From: Phocoena phocoena
Lineage: Eukaryota > Chordata > Mammalia > Artiodactyla > Phocoenidae
Length of the DNA: 64,000 nucleotides
Reading direction: 5' to 3'
Assembly (NCBI RefSeq): GCF_963924675.1
Contig: NC_089227.1
Span: 47,114,080-47,178,079, forward strand
Positions 50,380-60,964 of the stretch are shown here, in pieces. The first letter of the stretch is position 1, and each line of letters begins with the position of its first letter. Both the position numbers and the translations under genes were made by a program. The notes under the pieces were generated by a model. That model did not search any database and was not told where the DNA came from. It saw nothing but the letters and a program-made list of their open reading frames with translations.

Positions 50380-51700
50380 TTATCTTCCGGGCCATTGTGA
50401 AGGGGGATAATCTTTCAGACTGTTGCATTTGTCATCAAAATCTCTGATCTGTCCACGATGCTAGAGACCCCCTAGTCCTCCCTGTGACCAATTATTCTTC
50501 TATTCCCAACGTCACCACAAACTATAACTGACTCCCCTTAGAAGGCACTTACAGAGTCCAACTTTTATAGCCAGTGCTTGTTTTAACTTTCTCCACTGAT
50601 AACTCTACTTGACCAATTAGACATAAACACCTACACAAACTGTAGTACATTTGCACCCTCACATTCTTATGATGATCTAAATCAGATCTTCCCCCAAACA
50701 TGAAAAGATCTCACCGGCAGCACGCATTTTTGCAAGGAATTTAGAGCAACTTTTTATTTCAGGTTAGGAGATTCACCTCCCAAATGCGCTGGAACCTAAC
50801 TGACCCTTGTCTTGAATGGGTAAATGCAACAATCCCTTCGAATGAATTCATCGACAGTGCCACATTAGCGGGAGTGCTTTGTGTCCCCTCGGGATTTACC
50901 TTTGTCTGTAGTGGTTATTATTCTCCGTGGGCCTACGAGTGTCTGGATGGCTGGCATATAACTGGGCAATACCTCTTAGGTAACCTAACTGTGCCCCTAA
51001 CTGTTCACAGACTGACACAGCTCATGGGTCACCTCTCCTGAATTCACATCACTGAGTTAGAAAAGACCTACCAGATGCTCATGATTCTGGACTTGCTTCT
51101 GTTGGCAGGTCCCTACTTCCCTGGTTCAGAGTGAGTACAAATGAAGCTATGATTAAGAATCTCTCCTTAACTCCTGAAAACATTGCAGAATCCACTTCTA
51201 AAGCAAGAGCTGCCCGAGAAAAATCCTTAGACTCTCTGGCCAAGGTCGGTCCTGATAATAGGATAGCCCTTGATTGTCTTTTAGCTGAACTAGGTGTCTG
51301 TGCTATGGTCACCACCACCTGTTGTACCCGTATTCACACTTCTGGGGAAGTTGAAACTCAGCTGTATAAGATCACTGAGCAAGTCAGTTGGCTTAAGAAA
51401 GTGACTCCTTCAATGGGGTCTTTCTTTGACTTCACAGATTTTGATCACTTGGGTCTTGAGGACCATGGCTCTGAAGTGCACTCCAGACATTGGGAATCAT
51501 CCTGCGTAGAACAATCATAGTAATCTCCCTGGCACGATGCATTCTCACAAAAGCTTTAAATGCATGTTCGCAGCAGCCAACCACCAAGCAAATGATTTCT
51601 CTAAGACTGGAATTTCAGAAAAGAAGCAAAGAAAATGACCGATGTAAAAAATGTGAACTTGAACTTGTGACCTGTGAATACCACAGAGAGGATGAGTAAA
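50380..51700 (+). pseudogene. Provirus envelope remnant
   Basis: The surface subunit is scattered; a Cys-rich C-C-I-C-like motif lies near 50,420 and a frame at 50,784-51,041 covers its later part. The transmembrane subunit frame (51,131-51,520) contains the CX6CC motif (51,298-51,324) typical of gammaretroviral envelopes. Frames are interrupted and there is no complete signal, fusion or anchor arrangement. Described for annotation only; it encodes no working protein. Confidence 0.75.
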
Positions 51701-51805
51701 AAAAAAACATGAGAACTTCAGAGCGGTAGCTGGGAGTGGTGCTAACGCCTTAAATTTTGATCACATCTCTCAGTAAAGCTAAGAGTCTGATCAAAAGGCA
51801 GGAAT

Positions 51806-52437
51806 TGTTATTAAAAAAAGAGAGAGAGAGAGAGAGAGACAACAGGCCCCAAACAGAGTCACTTGTGCTAACCCACATCACCACACTGAGTCTTAATACC
51901 TAACTTAATTACAGTTTCAACCTCTCCTGGGTGTAGAGACTTAAACGGGTGTATCCGGAATTACTGATCAGCATTAAGCAGGTAACCTGCCTCACAGACC
52001 CTGCCATCCCCTAAAGGAACGTGACCTTGCCACAAACAATCCACTCTTTCCCTAGTAACTTCCTTGTCTTGCTCCCTTCTGCCTACAGCGGTCTTTCATT
52101 TTGTAAAGCTCTTCAGAGCTCCTTTCTATCTGCTAGATGGGATGCTACCCAATTCATATTTTGCTGAAAAAAAACCCGATTTTTTTTTTTTTTTTTTTTG
52201 CGGTTCGCGGGTCCTCACTGTTGAGGCCTCTGCCGTTGCGGAGCACAGGCTCCAGACACGCAGGCTCAGCAGCCATGGCTCACGGGCCCAGCCGCTCCGC
52301 GGCACGTGGGATCCTCCCAGACGGGGGCACGAACCCGTGTCCCCTGCATCGGCAGGCAGACTCTCAACCACTGTGCCACCAGGGAAGCCCCCAATAAGAT
52401 TTTTTAAATTTACTCAGTTGAATTTTGTTTTCTAACT
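51806..52437 (+). repeat. Provirus 3' LTR, interrupted by a CHR-2 SINE
   Basis: Starts TGTTATTAAAAAAAG after a weak purine tract (caaaaggcaggaat) and ends TTTTCTAACT. Includes an expanded (AG)10 run at 51,819-51,838. Longer than the 5' LTR because it keeps the middle part. A SINE fills 52,180-52,390. Confidence 0.85.
52180..52390 (-). mobile_element. CHR-2-type SINE inside the 3' LTR
   Basis: Minus-strand CHR-2 (head at 52,390, T20 at 52,180-52,199). It separates sequence that is continuous in the 5' LTR, so it inserted after the provirus. A target duplication is not clear. Confidence 0.92.
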
Positions 52438-53758
52438 GAGGTGATGTTTCCAATACCCTCGCCCATCCCCCAAAGCAAAGTTCTACCCAGTTTACTGAGG
52501 TAAATGGCTCTGTCTAGGCACAATGTACTTGGGAAAGGGAACATTTGAAGAGAGTATCCTTCTCCTCTCCTATAACTGTTTTGTAACCCAACTTTTCTAC
52601 CTACTTTAAACTGAAATCTACAACTTGGCCTTCAAATTTTAGTAATTCATATTTCTTTATTTTGAAAAACAAAGGGCTCTCAAAGGAAATGAGTACAATT
52701 CCCCCTTTAAAGTTCATGGCAAAAGATATGAGATTTCATCCTTGCTTGATATGCCAATTACTTTTCAGCAGCATTCGAAAAATATTAAAAAGCTTAAAAG
52801 AGGAAGCAGGAAAATCTGTATTCAAAACCCCAAACCTGGCCTTTACAAAGTCCCTGGGTGGTCCATATTTGCATTGGGAGATTTAGTTTGGCATTTTAAC
52901 TTAGGTAAATAGACTCTCACTTTCCTCTGAGCCTGAAAACATTCAAAGAGAGAGGATCCTCTTTCGGAGCCAGTGGTAACCTATACCTTCTGAAAGTGAA
53001 CAAAGTCACACTTTTCAAGGAAACAAGCAGAGAAGTTTTCTGTTATTCTTTCTCCCACAAAATACACACCAATTCCCACAACCCCTTGCTATTTTGATAC
53101 TAATGGGGGGGATGGTGAAACAGGAGACACGCTTCATTTTAAAAGGGGACACTGTCAAAACACACATTCCCCACAGGGCCTTCTACCCTTTCAGCCACCC
53201 AAACCCAGCAACGACTAAAATCCCACAAGCTGATTCTGAGACAGAATCCCATGATCATCCTCTCCACATGGGCCCACTATAACATTCAACAACTTGATCA
53301 ACTTTTAAAGGCTTACATATGTGCACAACAGGATCTAAACTACTTTCAAAAGGAGAGAACTTCATTCCATTTCAATTACTAAAACCTCCAGCTTGTCAAA
53401 CAAAGAAATGGGTACTATTTCAAGTTAGAGCGGGAAAATCGTACCGTACAAGGGAAACTATAGGCAAAGGATATAAAATATTGTCATCATTTATTCATCA
53501 GAGCTATTTAAAAAACATGTGTTACTCTTGGTTTCACTCTAGATATTAGCATAAAATAGAAATCTGACAAATGAATCAAAATTTCCCCTCCCCCTCCCAG
53601 AAAGGAACCCAAGTACTGCCCTGCTCAGAGAGTGTCAGATCAAAGCCAGATCAAAAGAATTAGACCAAGGGACTCATAAAGGAAAACACAAGACTCAAAC
53701 CATCCTACACGTCACTTCTAGAATGAAAGATTATTTTCCTCAAGACTGCCCTTCCCCC

Positions 53759-53966
53759 AGCAGAAATGTTCAATGTGATCCTGATTCAGGAAGGCAAGGC
53801 TTCCAGAATTCTAGGCATTACCAAGCCCACGTCCATATTGGGCCCAGACGTGCAATAGCGGCTACATTTAAGGAAGTGAATGTTTTACTGAACACATTAA
53901 AATAATCCACGGGGGAAAGAATTAAATCTTATAATAAAAGGAAAATTAAGTGGGATTTATTCCGGC
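53759..53966 (+). repeat. Diverged direct repeat, copy B
   Basis: Partner of 42,479-42,690, same orientation. See copy A for the shared blocks. No repeat family recognised. Confidence 0.6.
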
Positions 53967-54199
53967 TAATATTTCAGGTCAACAAAGCTCGTTGAGATCT
54001 ACCACGTGTAAGACCCTCTGCTGAAAGATACAAAGGATGCCTCAGGGAGCCTAGTGTCTTGAAGTGGAAGGAGGCAGGTACATAGCATAATTCATTTTTT
54101 AAAAGCATACCTTTGGTTCAAAGCAGGGCAAGATCACACAAGTCCCTGAGAAGAGAAGGCTAGAGAGTGATATCATGGCTGTTGAATAATAAAAAAATA

Positions 54200-54345
54200 T
54201 CTTCCACGCATTGAGCATGTACCACATATTGGATCCAGTACTCTCATTATCTGCAATCCTTACAATAATTTTGCAAGCCAAGTATTGTTATCCCCATTTC
54301 ACAGATGAAGAAACTGAGGCTCACACAGGCAGTCAGTGGAATATC
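54200..54345 (-). repeat. MIR SINE fragment
   Basis: Inverted MIR: cattgagcatgtaccacata, atccttacaataattttgc, tatccccatttcacagatga, agaaactgaggctcacacag. Confidence 0.8.
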
Positions 54346-54473
54346 AGGCTTTTTCTTTCCTTTCCCTTATGCTGCCTTTTAAATGTTATGCTCTTCTTAT
54401 CTTATAGAAGACCAAAGAAATGGACTTAAATTACAGCAGGGAAGATTTCAATAGAAAACCAGAACATCTAAAG

Positions 54474-54650
54474 CAGGGCTTCTTAACCTTGGCTGTTCTG
54501 TGCATTGTAAGCTGTCCAGCGGCACCCCGATCCTTCCCACTACAGATGCCTACAGCCACCCTCTCTCCCCAAATGTGATAACCAAAAATGTCTCCAGACA
54601 TCGCCAAATGTCCCCTGGGAAGGACAATCACTCCTGGCTGAGAACCAGTG
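54474..54650 (+). mobile_element. MER20 (hAT-Charlie nonautonomous DNA transposon)
   Basis: Begins CAGGGCTTCTTAACC and ends GGCTGAGAACCAGTG (inverted ends), with the MER20 core aaaaatgtctccagacatcg and ccaaatgtcccctgggaagg. Flanked by an 8-base duplication ATCTAAAG (54,466-54,473) and ATCTAAAA (54,651-54,658), the length expected for hAT elements. Confidence 0.9.
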
Positions 54651-56089
54651 ATCTAAAAACACTGGAATGGACAGATCTCTTCCTGTAAATCCCTAAATAG
54701 AAGAAAGACAACTATCCATACAGTCACCTGCCTGAGGGCAAGAGATGGGACCAGTGGCTCTGCTGTTCTTTCTGGCCCTGCCACCTTGAGTTTGAGCCAC
54801 ACCGACGAAGGCCATGGACCCGACTCCCGGCACGGGCCCCGCAGTGAACTGTAACCCACAGCACCTGTGCTAGATAAATATGTGCTCTTCAAACTGGCAT
54901 TGTGTGCCGCTGGCATCCATGAGGCTTTCTAAAGAGCATGCAGGAATGTTATTATGAGCTAATAACATCGTAATTTTGAGATCCAGAACTTCTGTCTGTA
55001 GGCTTTCCAAAAACTGACCAACCAGAGAACACACCTGTGGTTGTACGATCATTCAGGGCCTCCTTTCCCACCTCCATTACCAGGGGGAAAAAACGGAAAC
55101 CCAAATCTTACTGTGATGCTTGACCACAGGGTATAAAAATACCCTTTTGTTGAAGAGCTTCTTCAGGTACTTTTTAAACAGAGGTTGGTATAGCACTTAG
55201 ATTTTAATTTGGATTCAAAGAATGATGTCATCGTCTTATTTTTAAATGTCAAAGTTTACAATATTATGGAAATTATATTCATTGTGATTCTTTAAACTAA
55301 CAATAAAAATGTTAGATACCAACCTAAAATGTGTGGGGGTGAGGGAGCAGTAAACTTTTTAAAAACCTTTAGAGGCTACAGGAGAGAAAAAAGGTGGACG
55401 CATAATGAAGCACACTGGTGTCTGTTCCCAGGCCAATCTGCTGATCAAAGGCAGCCATCCTCTACAGTGCCTGAGGCTCATTTTTATTATAAAGAATGCT
55501 CTTGACTCTAACATAAATTTCTGCTTTATGTGTTTGCCACACCGATGGCATTAGCTGGTCTGTACCCAAAAATGGATCGCCAGATTGACACGACCCGGAA
55601 ACTAAAGGACATGTAGGTCATCTGGTAAAAAGAGGTCCCCCCAGGACTAAGTACCAAGTTAGTGTTCCGGATCACGATGAAGCCACTATATCAAGTAAGC
55701 CCCAGAACACCACCGCACAGCTTACAACTCAGCTTTGAAGTAAGTTCATTTTTGCAACGAATAAAGTCTTGTAGCTACCCCGGCAAAACCAACCAATCAA
55801 TTCTCTGGACTTGGTTGCAGACTGCTATGCATTCGCTGCTCAGCAAGATACCTGGGCACACCTGAGAATCAAATGTGTGGGGCACGAGCACACACCTCAA
55901 GGGAAAGCAGGGCTCGCTTATCCTCTGCCACGCTGAGAAATGTCTCATTTTCTTGTTCCCGTTTGATAACACATTTAGGCTTTTCCTATCAGCATGTTAG
56001 AGTGTTCTTGAGGAACTCTGTCCTGCCACAATGAAAAGCTACACTAAACAGTACTTTTTGGCGTCCCACATAGAGAAACAATGAAATAT

Positions 56090-56320
56090 GTTGGGAAGGG
56101 AATAAACAGGCTTTGGACTCTGGCCAACCTACATTTGAAACCCAGCCCTTCTACTAACTGGCCTCATGTGGCCTTGACCGAGTGGCTTAATGTTTCCAAT
56201 CATCTGATTCCTTGTTTGTCAAATGCAGATAAAAATGTCAGCCTTACAGGGATGTTGGGAAGATTCGATGAACCCTAAGTGTGAAAAGGGTAAGTGCCTA
56301 GTGAACGGCGAGCAGTGCTA
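56090..56320 (+). repeat. MIR SINE
   Basis: MIR in plus orientation: ctttggactctggccaacct, cttgaccgagtggcttaatg, ttccttgtttgtcaaatgc, and a 3' part with gtaagtgcctagtgaacggc. Confidence 0.75.
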
Positions 56321-56722
56321 GGGCTGCCTGAGGTCCTCAAGACCTCACTTGGTTGCAGCATGCATTAGTATATGTTGTACTTGGACCTGGGCACTGTAGC
56401 ATGCCTCTGTAGCGAAATACCAGCAATGTCCTGATAGCCAAGAACATTTTTTCTTGGCTGGTTCTAACAGGATAGTTTGCCTTGTTTCCAACGCATTTCA
56501 GCAGAATGGCCTCTGCTCCTCCCCCTTCCTAAACAGTGCACTTGAACCAGTGGTCCTTAATCTCTTTTTAGTCACAAATACCCAGTCTTTCCCTAGAAAG
56601 CTGCATTTAGCACAAATGCATAAAATTTTGCATCAATTATATCGGATTCAATGACCACCTGAAAACTCTCATATGCCTGCCCTCCATGGTGCCTATGACT
56701 CCTGCTTAACAAGGCTCCTCTA

Positions 56723-56925
56723 GGGCTTCCCTGGTGGCGCAGTGGTTGGGAGTCCGCCTGCCGATGCAGGGGACACGGGTTTGTGCCCCGGTCCGGGAGG
56801 ATCCCACATGCCGCGGAGGGGCTGGGCCTGTGAGCCATGGCCGCTGAGCCTGTGCGTCCGGAGCCTGTGCTCCGCAACGGAAGAGGCCACAGCGGTGAGA
56901 GGCCCGCGTACCGCAGAAAAAACAG
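56723..56925 (+). mobile_element. CHR-2-type SINE
   Basis: Complete CHR-2 with a short, interrupted A tail. Duplication AAGGCTCCTCTA (56,711-56,722) versus AAGACTCCTCTA (56,926-56,937), 11 of 12. Confidence 0.95.
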
Positions 56926-57599
56926 AAGACTCCTCTAAACAAAGACTCAGGAGATGCTTTATAAACATGTGGCTCCTCAGCTGGCACCTGGGTAGTGGCG
57001 TCTATGTTACAATGTAAGCTTCACGCTGACAGTCTGGTGCCAGGCTTCCAGCAGAGAAGCAAAGGAAACAAGTCCTGGGTACCAACGAAGAGCTCCCAGT
57101 CAAGAGGACTCATTTTTTACACGGACCTGGGCAATGGTTTATAAGTTTCAGAGTAATGAGAGTGAAGTTAACTTTAGTTAATTCTCAAAAGAAGTGAACC
57201 CTAGAAGTTCACGGTCCCAGCAAAGTCCCCAAAAGAACATACTTTCTCACATTTTCTAGGGAATGTAGAAGACGCAACAGTTTCTAGTAAAAGGGATCCC
57301 TGATCAGTGGAACAACTATTTACATGGTATTTGAGATCCACAAAGTATTATGGGGAATTACTAGTTTCATTAAGGAGACAGAACGAAGGCAATATCTGAC
57401 TTCAAAAGAGCTATGGTCCTACGTTGGTTTTGCCATATCATCCACATCTACCAATCAACTGGCAAAAAAGTATGGCTACACTTAAGGCTTAAAAGAAACA
57501 GCAATGGCTCACAAGGAAAATGGGCAACACACCCAAAAGAAACAGACAAGCTCAGCTTTTGTTTCTCATAGGGGACGCTAGCTAAAATGGATGACTACT

Positions 57600-57775
57600 G
57601 GTTTTAGAGTCAGACCTGATATGAATCCTACCTCTGCTATGTATTAAGTATATCACTTAACTCAGTTTTTCATCATCTGTAAAATATGGATAATAATGTC
57701 TACTTCATAAGATTAATATAGGGATTGAAATGAGATAACATAAGAGCCTGGTATTCAATATATGAAAATTAACCA
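57600..57775 (+). repeat. MIR SINE
   Basis: MIR core: ggttttagagtcagacctga, tcactcagtttttcatc-type text (read as cagtttttcatcatctgt), aaaatatggataataatgtc. Confidence 0.8.
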
Positions 57776-57799
57776 ATATAAACTGTCCTATAGAAGAGT

Positions 57800-58027
57800 A
57801 CAGGCAGATTGCCCAGGTTCAAATCCTGGCTCTACAACTTATTAGCCACGCAATTTTCAGAAAGTTACTTGACATCCTCGTGTCTTAGTTTCCTTGCCTG
57901 TCAAATAGGATTACAAATAATATCTACCTCATCAGATTTTTGTGAGGATTAAAGAAGTTAATACATGAGAAGTAGTTTAAAGTGCAATGCCTGGTCAAGT
58001 GCTCAGTACATTGTAGTAAATGTATTG
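57800..58027 (+). repeat. MIR SINE
   Basis: MIR with clear core: gcccaggttcaaatcctggc, tctacaacttattagccacg, cgtgtcttagtttccttgcc, ending in agtgctcagtacattgtag. Its 3' end is the left arm of the hairpin at 57,998-58,085. Confidence 0.85.
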
Positions 58028-58085
58028 GTAATGTAATACATTCAGCAAAGGCAGTGCAATACATTTAGGAAATGTACTGAGCACT
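57998..58085. other. Long imperfect hairpin formed by inverted repeat
   Basis: Left arm 57,998-58,027 and right arm 58,057-58,085 pair as 15 perfect bases (AGTGCTCAGTACATT), a 3-4 base internal bulge, then 11 perfect bases (TAAATGTATTG), around a 29-base loop. The size is like a microRNA precursor. The left arm is the end of a MIR. Confidence 0.85.
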
Positions 58086-60316
58086 GCTAAAGTGCTCGGA
58101 ATATTATTATCAACCTTTGTTTTATTTGATGGGGCAAAGTATCGGGAGAACAAGGGGATGCAAGAATATCCTTAAGTTTGCAATGCATGTGTGTGACCTT
58201 CACATTTGATGCTATTAGGTGACAGAAGGAAACAAGGTGACCAGGGAGGATGAGTGGCCCACTGATGTAACTGTTGATGAAGCCTGTACACATAGTCTGT
58301 GCTAAGAGACGTGGCTGGGTTTAAAAACTTGGCATGTATTTTACAAGACTCGTCTACATGGTTGTTTTGAACGTGAACAGAGCAGCACCCAGGCTTTATC
58401 TCCAAGAATTACTTGACTCAGCACTGGAGTCAAGGAAAAGGCTCATTTATTAAATGTAGACTCTGGAAGGAATCTTTGGGGAAGTAGGAGGGGTGGGAAC
58501 AAAGTTCATAGAGCCCCCTCTTAGACATGAAACATGATGAGAAATGCCTGATGACTTCTTCTTACTATCTCCGTTCACTAGAAACTAGGGGCCAGGGACC
58601 ACCACTTGTGAGAACTCTGCTCCACTTTTCTGTCGGTTGAGTTTATCTTCTCTGCCCATATCTCTAGTGGTGATTATACCTAATGATACAGACCTGTAAC
58701 ACCAAAAAAGCTTCAGGACTTATTTCTAGTAGGAGAGAAGGAAAGGCTGGGTGTGGGGAGGGGCTGAACCATCCCTCTCCTCCAGGGCACTGTGCAGAAG
58801 CTCAGCAACCCTGAGGTCCAAGAGAGAGGAAGCAGGGTGCATCAGTGCCTGACACAGGGAAGAAAAAGAGAGATGTGGAAGATGTTATGGGCCAAAAATG
58901 GGGCCCAGAGCTGCACAAGCTGAAAAAAGCCTGCATTGGGCCCCCAACTATATTAATTAAACATACCAATGATGATGCTAGAAGATTTTCTAAAGAAATG
59001 GCTCTTGGAGCACTGGATCCTCAAACCTTAAGAAAGATTGGGAGTTGGCTCCTATGAAGAGAACATTTGATGACTTAGTGGTAGCAATGTACGATTTTAT
59101 TTTACTAAGAAACATAGTCAGAAGAGCAGAGTTTGGGTCCTTTTTTTCCATGCCGAAACTTGCACTGAGTGCAAATTTCAAATTTACTAATACTGATCAA
59201 CGTGTTTCTCTATAATTTCCGCAGTGAAAATGTATACAGAGGCAGTCACCCATATCTGTGCTAATATTACCCATATGATGTCTTCTGCAGCTACCATGCC
59301 TTACTGTTGGCTATGCTTTCTGCTAATCTGGAATATTTAGAAGCAATTTTGCACAACCCTGAACTACAATAAGTCTACAATGCTCACTTGAAAGGCATTC
59401 CAGGCAAGAAAATGGCTGGCTACTTGTTCTGCCCCTTACCTAGATGTGGGAGAGTCCAGGATAACGAATATATTCCATCTGCTGCAGTTTGCTGAGCCTC
59501 TAATTTCCTAAGTAATTTCCTGTCCTGATCCTGGGTTTCTGTTCATCCTTATTACAAGTCATGAGACTCCCGCACACTCAGTTCCCATCAGTGTCGCCAG
59601 GGTCACTGACCTTACGATGACGACGCACGGATTTATAAGGCCAGAGCGATGCGGTCGTGGGAGTGGGGGAAGGAGAGGCACGCGGCCGCGAAGGTGTTTA
59701 CTAAAACACATCCCCCAGCCACACTTTTTTTTGCAGCAGTGAGAGAAACTGGCACCTTCTTGCGTGTGTTTAATTAATGCCTTGCTGGAAGTATATTCGC
59801 TTCCTTCGACTTGGCGGATAGCAACAGCATCTAAGAGCTTTGCAGACAGCTTAAAATGTACTCAAACAGCATCCATTCCTCTCCCTCTGCAGCTCCCCCC
59901 TCCCTCGGGGGCCGTCAGCTGGTTGCCCTGAGGGGTGCGGATTTCACTGCCGCTAACCTTCTGCTCCCCAGGAGAAAACCGAGGCGGGGCGCACTGGGAC
60001 GCCCCTCCCAGCCCACAAGGTGATGACACCACTACTCACTCTTTCTCATCTGCCCTCACCTCCTGGCTCAGCAGGGAGAGCCGCAGCAAGGGGCTGCCGC
60101 TGCCGGGGGAGGTGGGGGGGGGCGGGGTTTGGCCACTTTCGGGCGCCGCGGAGCACGCAGGAGCCCGGGGAGGGGACCGAGGCCAAGGTCCGGCTGCGGC
60201 TGCCGCGGCCGCACTACTGCCCAGCGGCTCCAGAAGCCGACAACCCGGGGGCTGGAGGGTTGAGGAGGGGCGCGGAGGCGCTGGCCCAGGGAGCGCGACC
60301 CCCCGCTCCCGTTTAC

Positions 60317-60520
60317 CTGGACGCGGTCGGCGGCGGCGGCGGAACTGGGCTCGAGAGCGCGGCCACGGCTCCCCGGCGGCGGCGGCGGCGGCGGCGCTCG
60401 TGCGCTTCCCGAGGGCGGCGGGCCCGGCGCGCGCAGGATGTGCTGTCTCACGCTGCGCCGGCCGCTCGGCTCACGCTCCTCTGGGACCTACAGCACTTCC
60501 TCTCCGGAGCCTGACACTGA
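60317..60520 (-). other. DYNC1I1: Probable DYNC1I1 noncoding exon 1 (5' UTR)
   Basis: Inside the CpG island the minus strand carries a strong donor, CCAG|GTAAAC, with its last exonic base at 60,317. Exon 2 has only 9 bases of 5' UTR, so a separate upstream noncoding exon is required, as in other mammals. The 5' limit (about 60,505-60,520) is a guess from the usual 5' UTR length, not a visible start site. The exon would be extremely GC-rich and include the GCC-repeat tract at 60,374-60,394. A second donor-like site, GAG|GTGAGG (last exonic base 60,060), could define a longer or alternative first exon. Confidence 0.6.
60374..60394. repeat. (CGG)7 tract within probable exon 1
   Basis: Seven uninterrupted CGG units (GCC on the gene strand) followed by a partial unit. 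It lies within the predicted transcribed 5' UTR. A shorter GGC run is at 60,329-60,342. Confidence 0.9.
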
Positions 60521-60964
60521 CAGCTCCCTGCGAGCACCCCGTCTGCGGCTCGCCCCGCCCCCGGCCCACGCCCTCCACGCCCCGCGCTCCTCCCGCGGGA
60601 GGGCCCTCCGCACCCGGGATCGCGACGAGCGGGTAGCTCCGGCCCAGAGGCTAATGGCAGCAGCGGACCTGGGGAGGTCTATCCGTCTACCCCTGTGCCA
60701 CCGGTAGGACTCGCCTAAGTGGCTGCAAACGGAAGAGCTTCAGTGTTGTGAGAGCTCCTGCCGACATGCCAACATGGAACAACTTTCACTCCCTGACAAC
60801 TACTTTGGGTTATTTAAACAGAAATAGAGAAAGCTCAGATCCATCTGTTACGCACAAAGACTTATAGATTTAGCCTTAATTTTTCCCAGAGGAAAAAATA
60901 TATATTCAGCTTGTCTCCACAACATTGCTTCTTAAAGTCCTAGCTTTTGAAAATCTGGATAGCA

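Larger units (their letters stand above)
44658..52437 (+). mobile_element. Endogenous retrovirus, class I (gammaretrovirus-like), defective provirus
   Basis: Two related LTRs bracket a primer-binding site, a leader, and recognisable gag, protease, reverse transcriptase, integrase and envelope remnants in the normal order. The envelope TM has the CX6CC arrangement and pol resembles class I elements. Every gene is broken by stop codons and frameshifts. A 5'-truncated CHR-1 and a CHR-2 SINE inserted later. It lies antisense to DYNC1I1 in intron 1. Target duplication is weak (GGGG before, GAGG after). No gene is intact and no particle could be made from it. Confidence 0.9.
59880..60680. promoter_or_regulatory. 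DYNC1I1: CpG island, TATA-less promoter of DYNC1I1
   Basis: This is the only stretch of the window dense in CpG, against an AT-rich background. It contains GC boxes at 60,553-60,562 (CCCCGCCCCC) and 60,119-60,127 (GGGGCGGGG), GGC/CGG runs at 60,329-60,342 and 60,374-60,394, and no TATA box at a suitable distance from the likely first exon. It sits upstream of exon 2 on the minus strand, where the DYNC1I1 promoter is expected. Limits are by eye. Long open frames across the island are compositional. Confidence 0.85.

Noticed and set aside
58845..59057. 70-codon frame beginning MPDTGKKKRDVEDV
   Set aside because: Looks compositionally protein-like, but no family is recognised and there are no splice sites or poly(A) consistent with a gene or retrocopy.
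59935..60707. Long open frames (up to 233 codons) across the CpG island
   Set aside because: Overlapping frames on both strands in GC-rich sequence poor in stop codons. No domain, no start context, and the region is promoter and 5' UTR.
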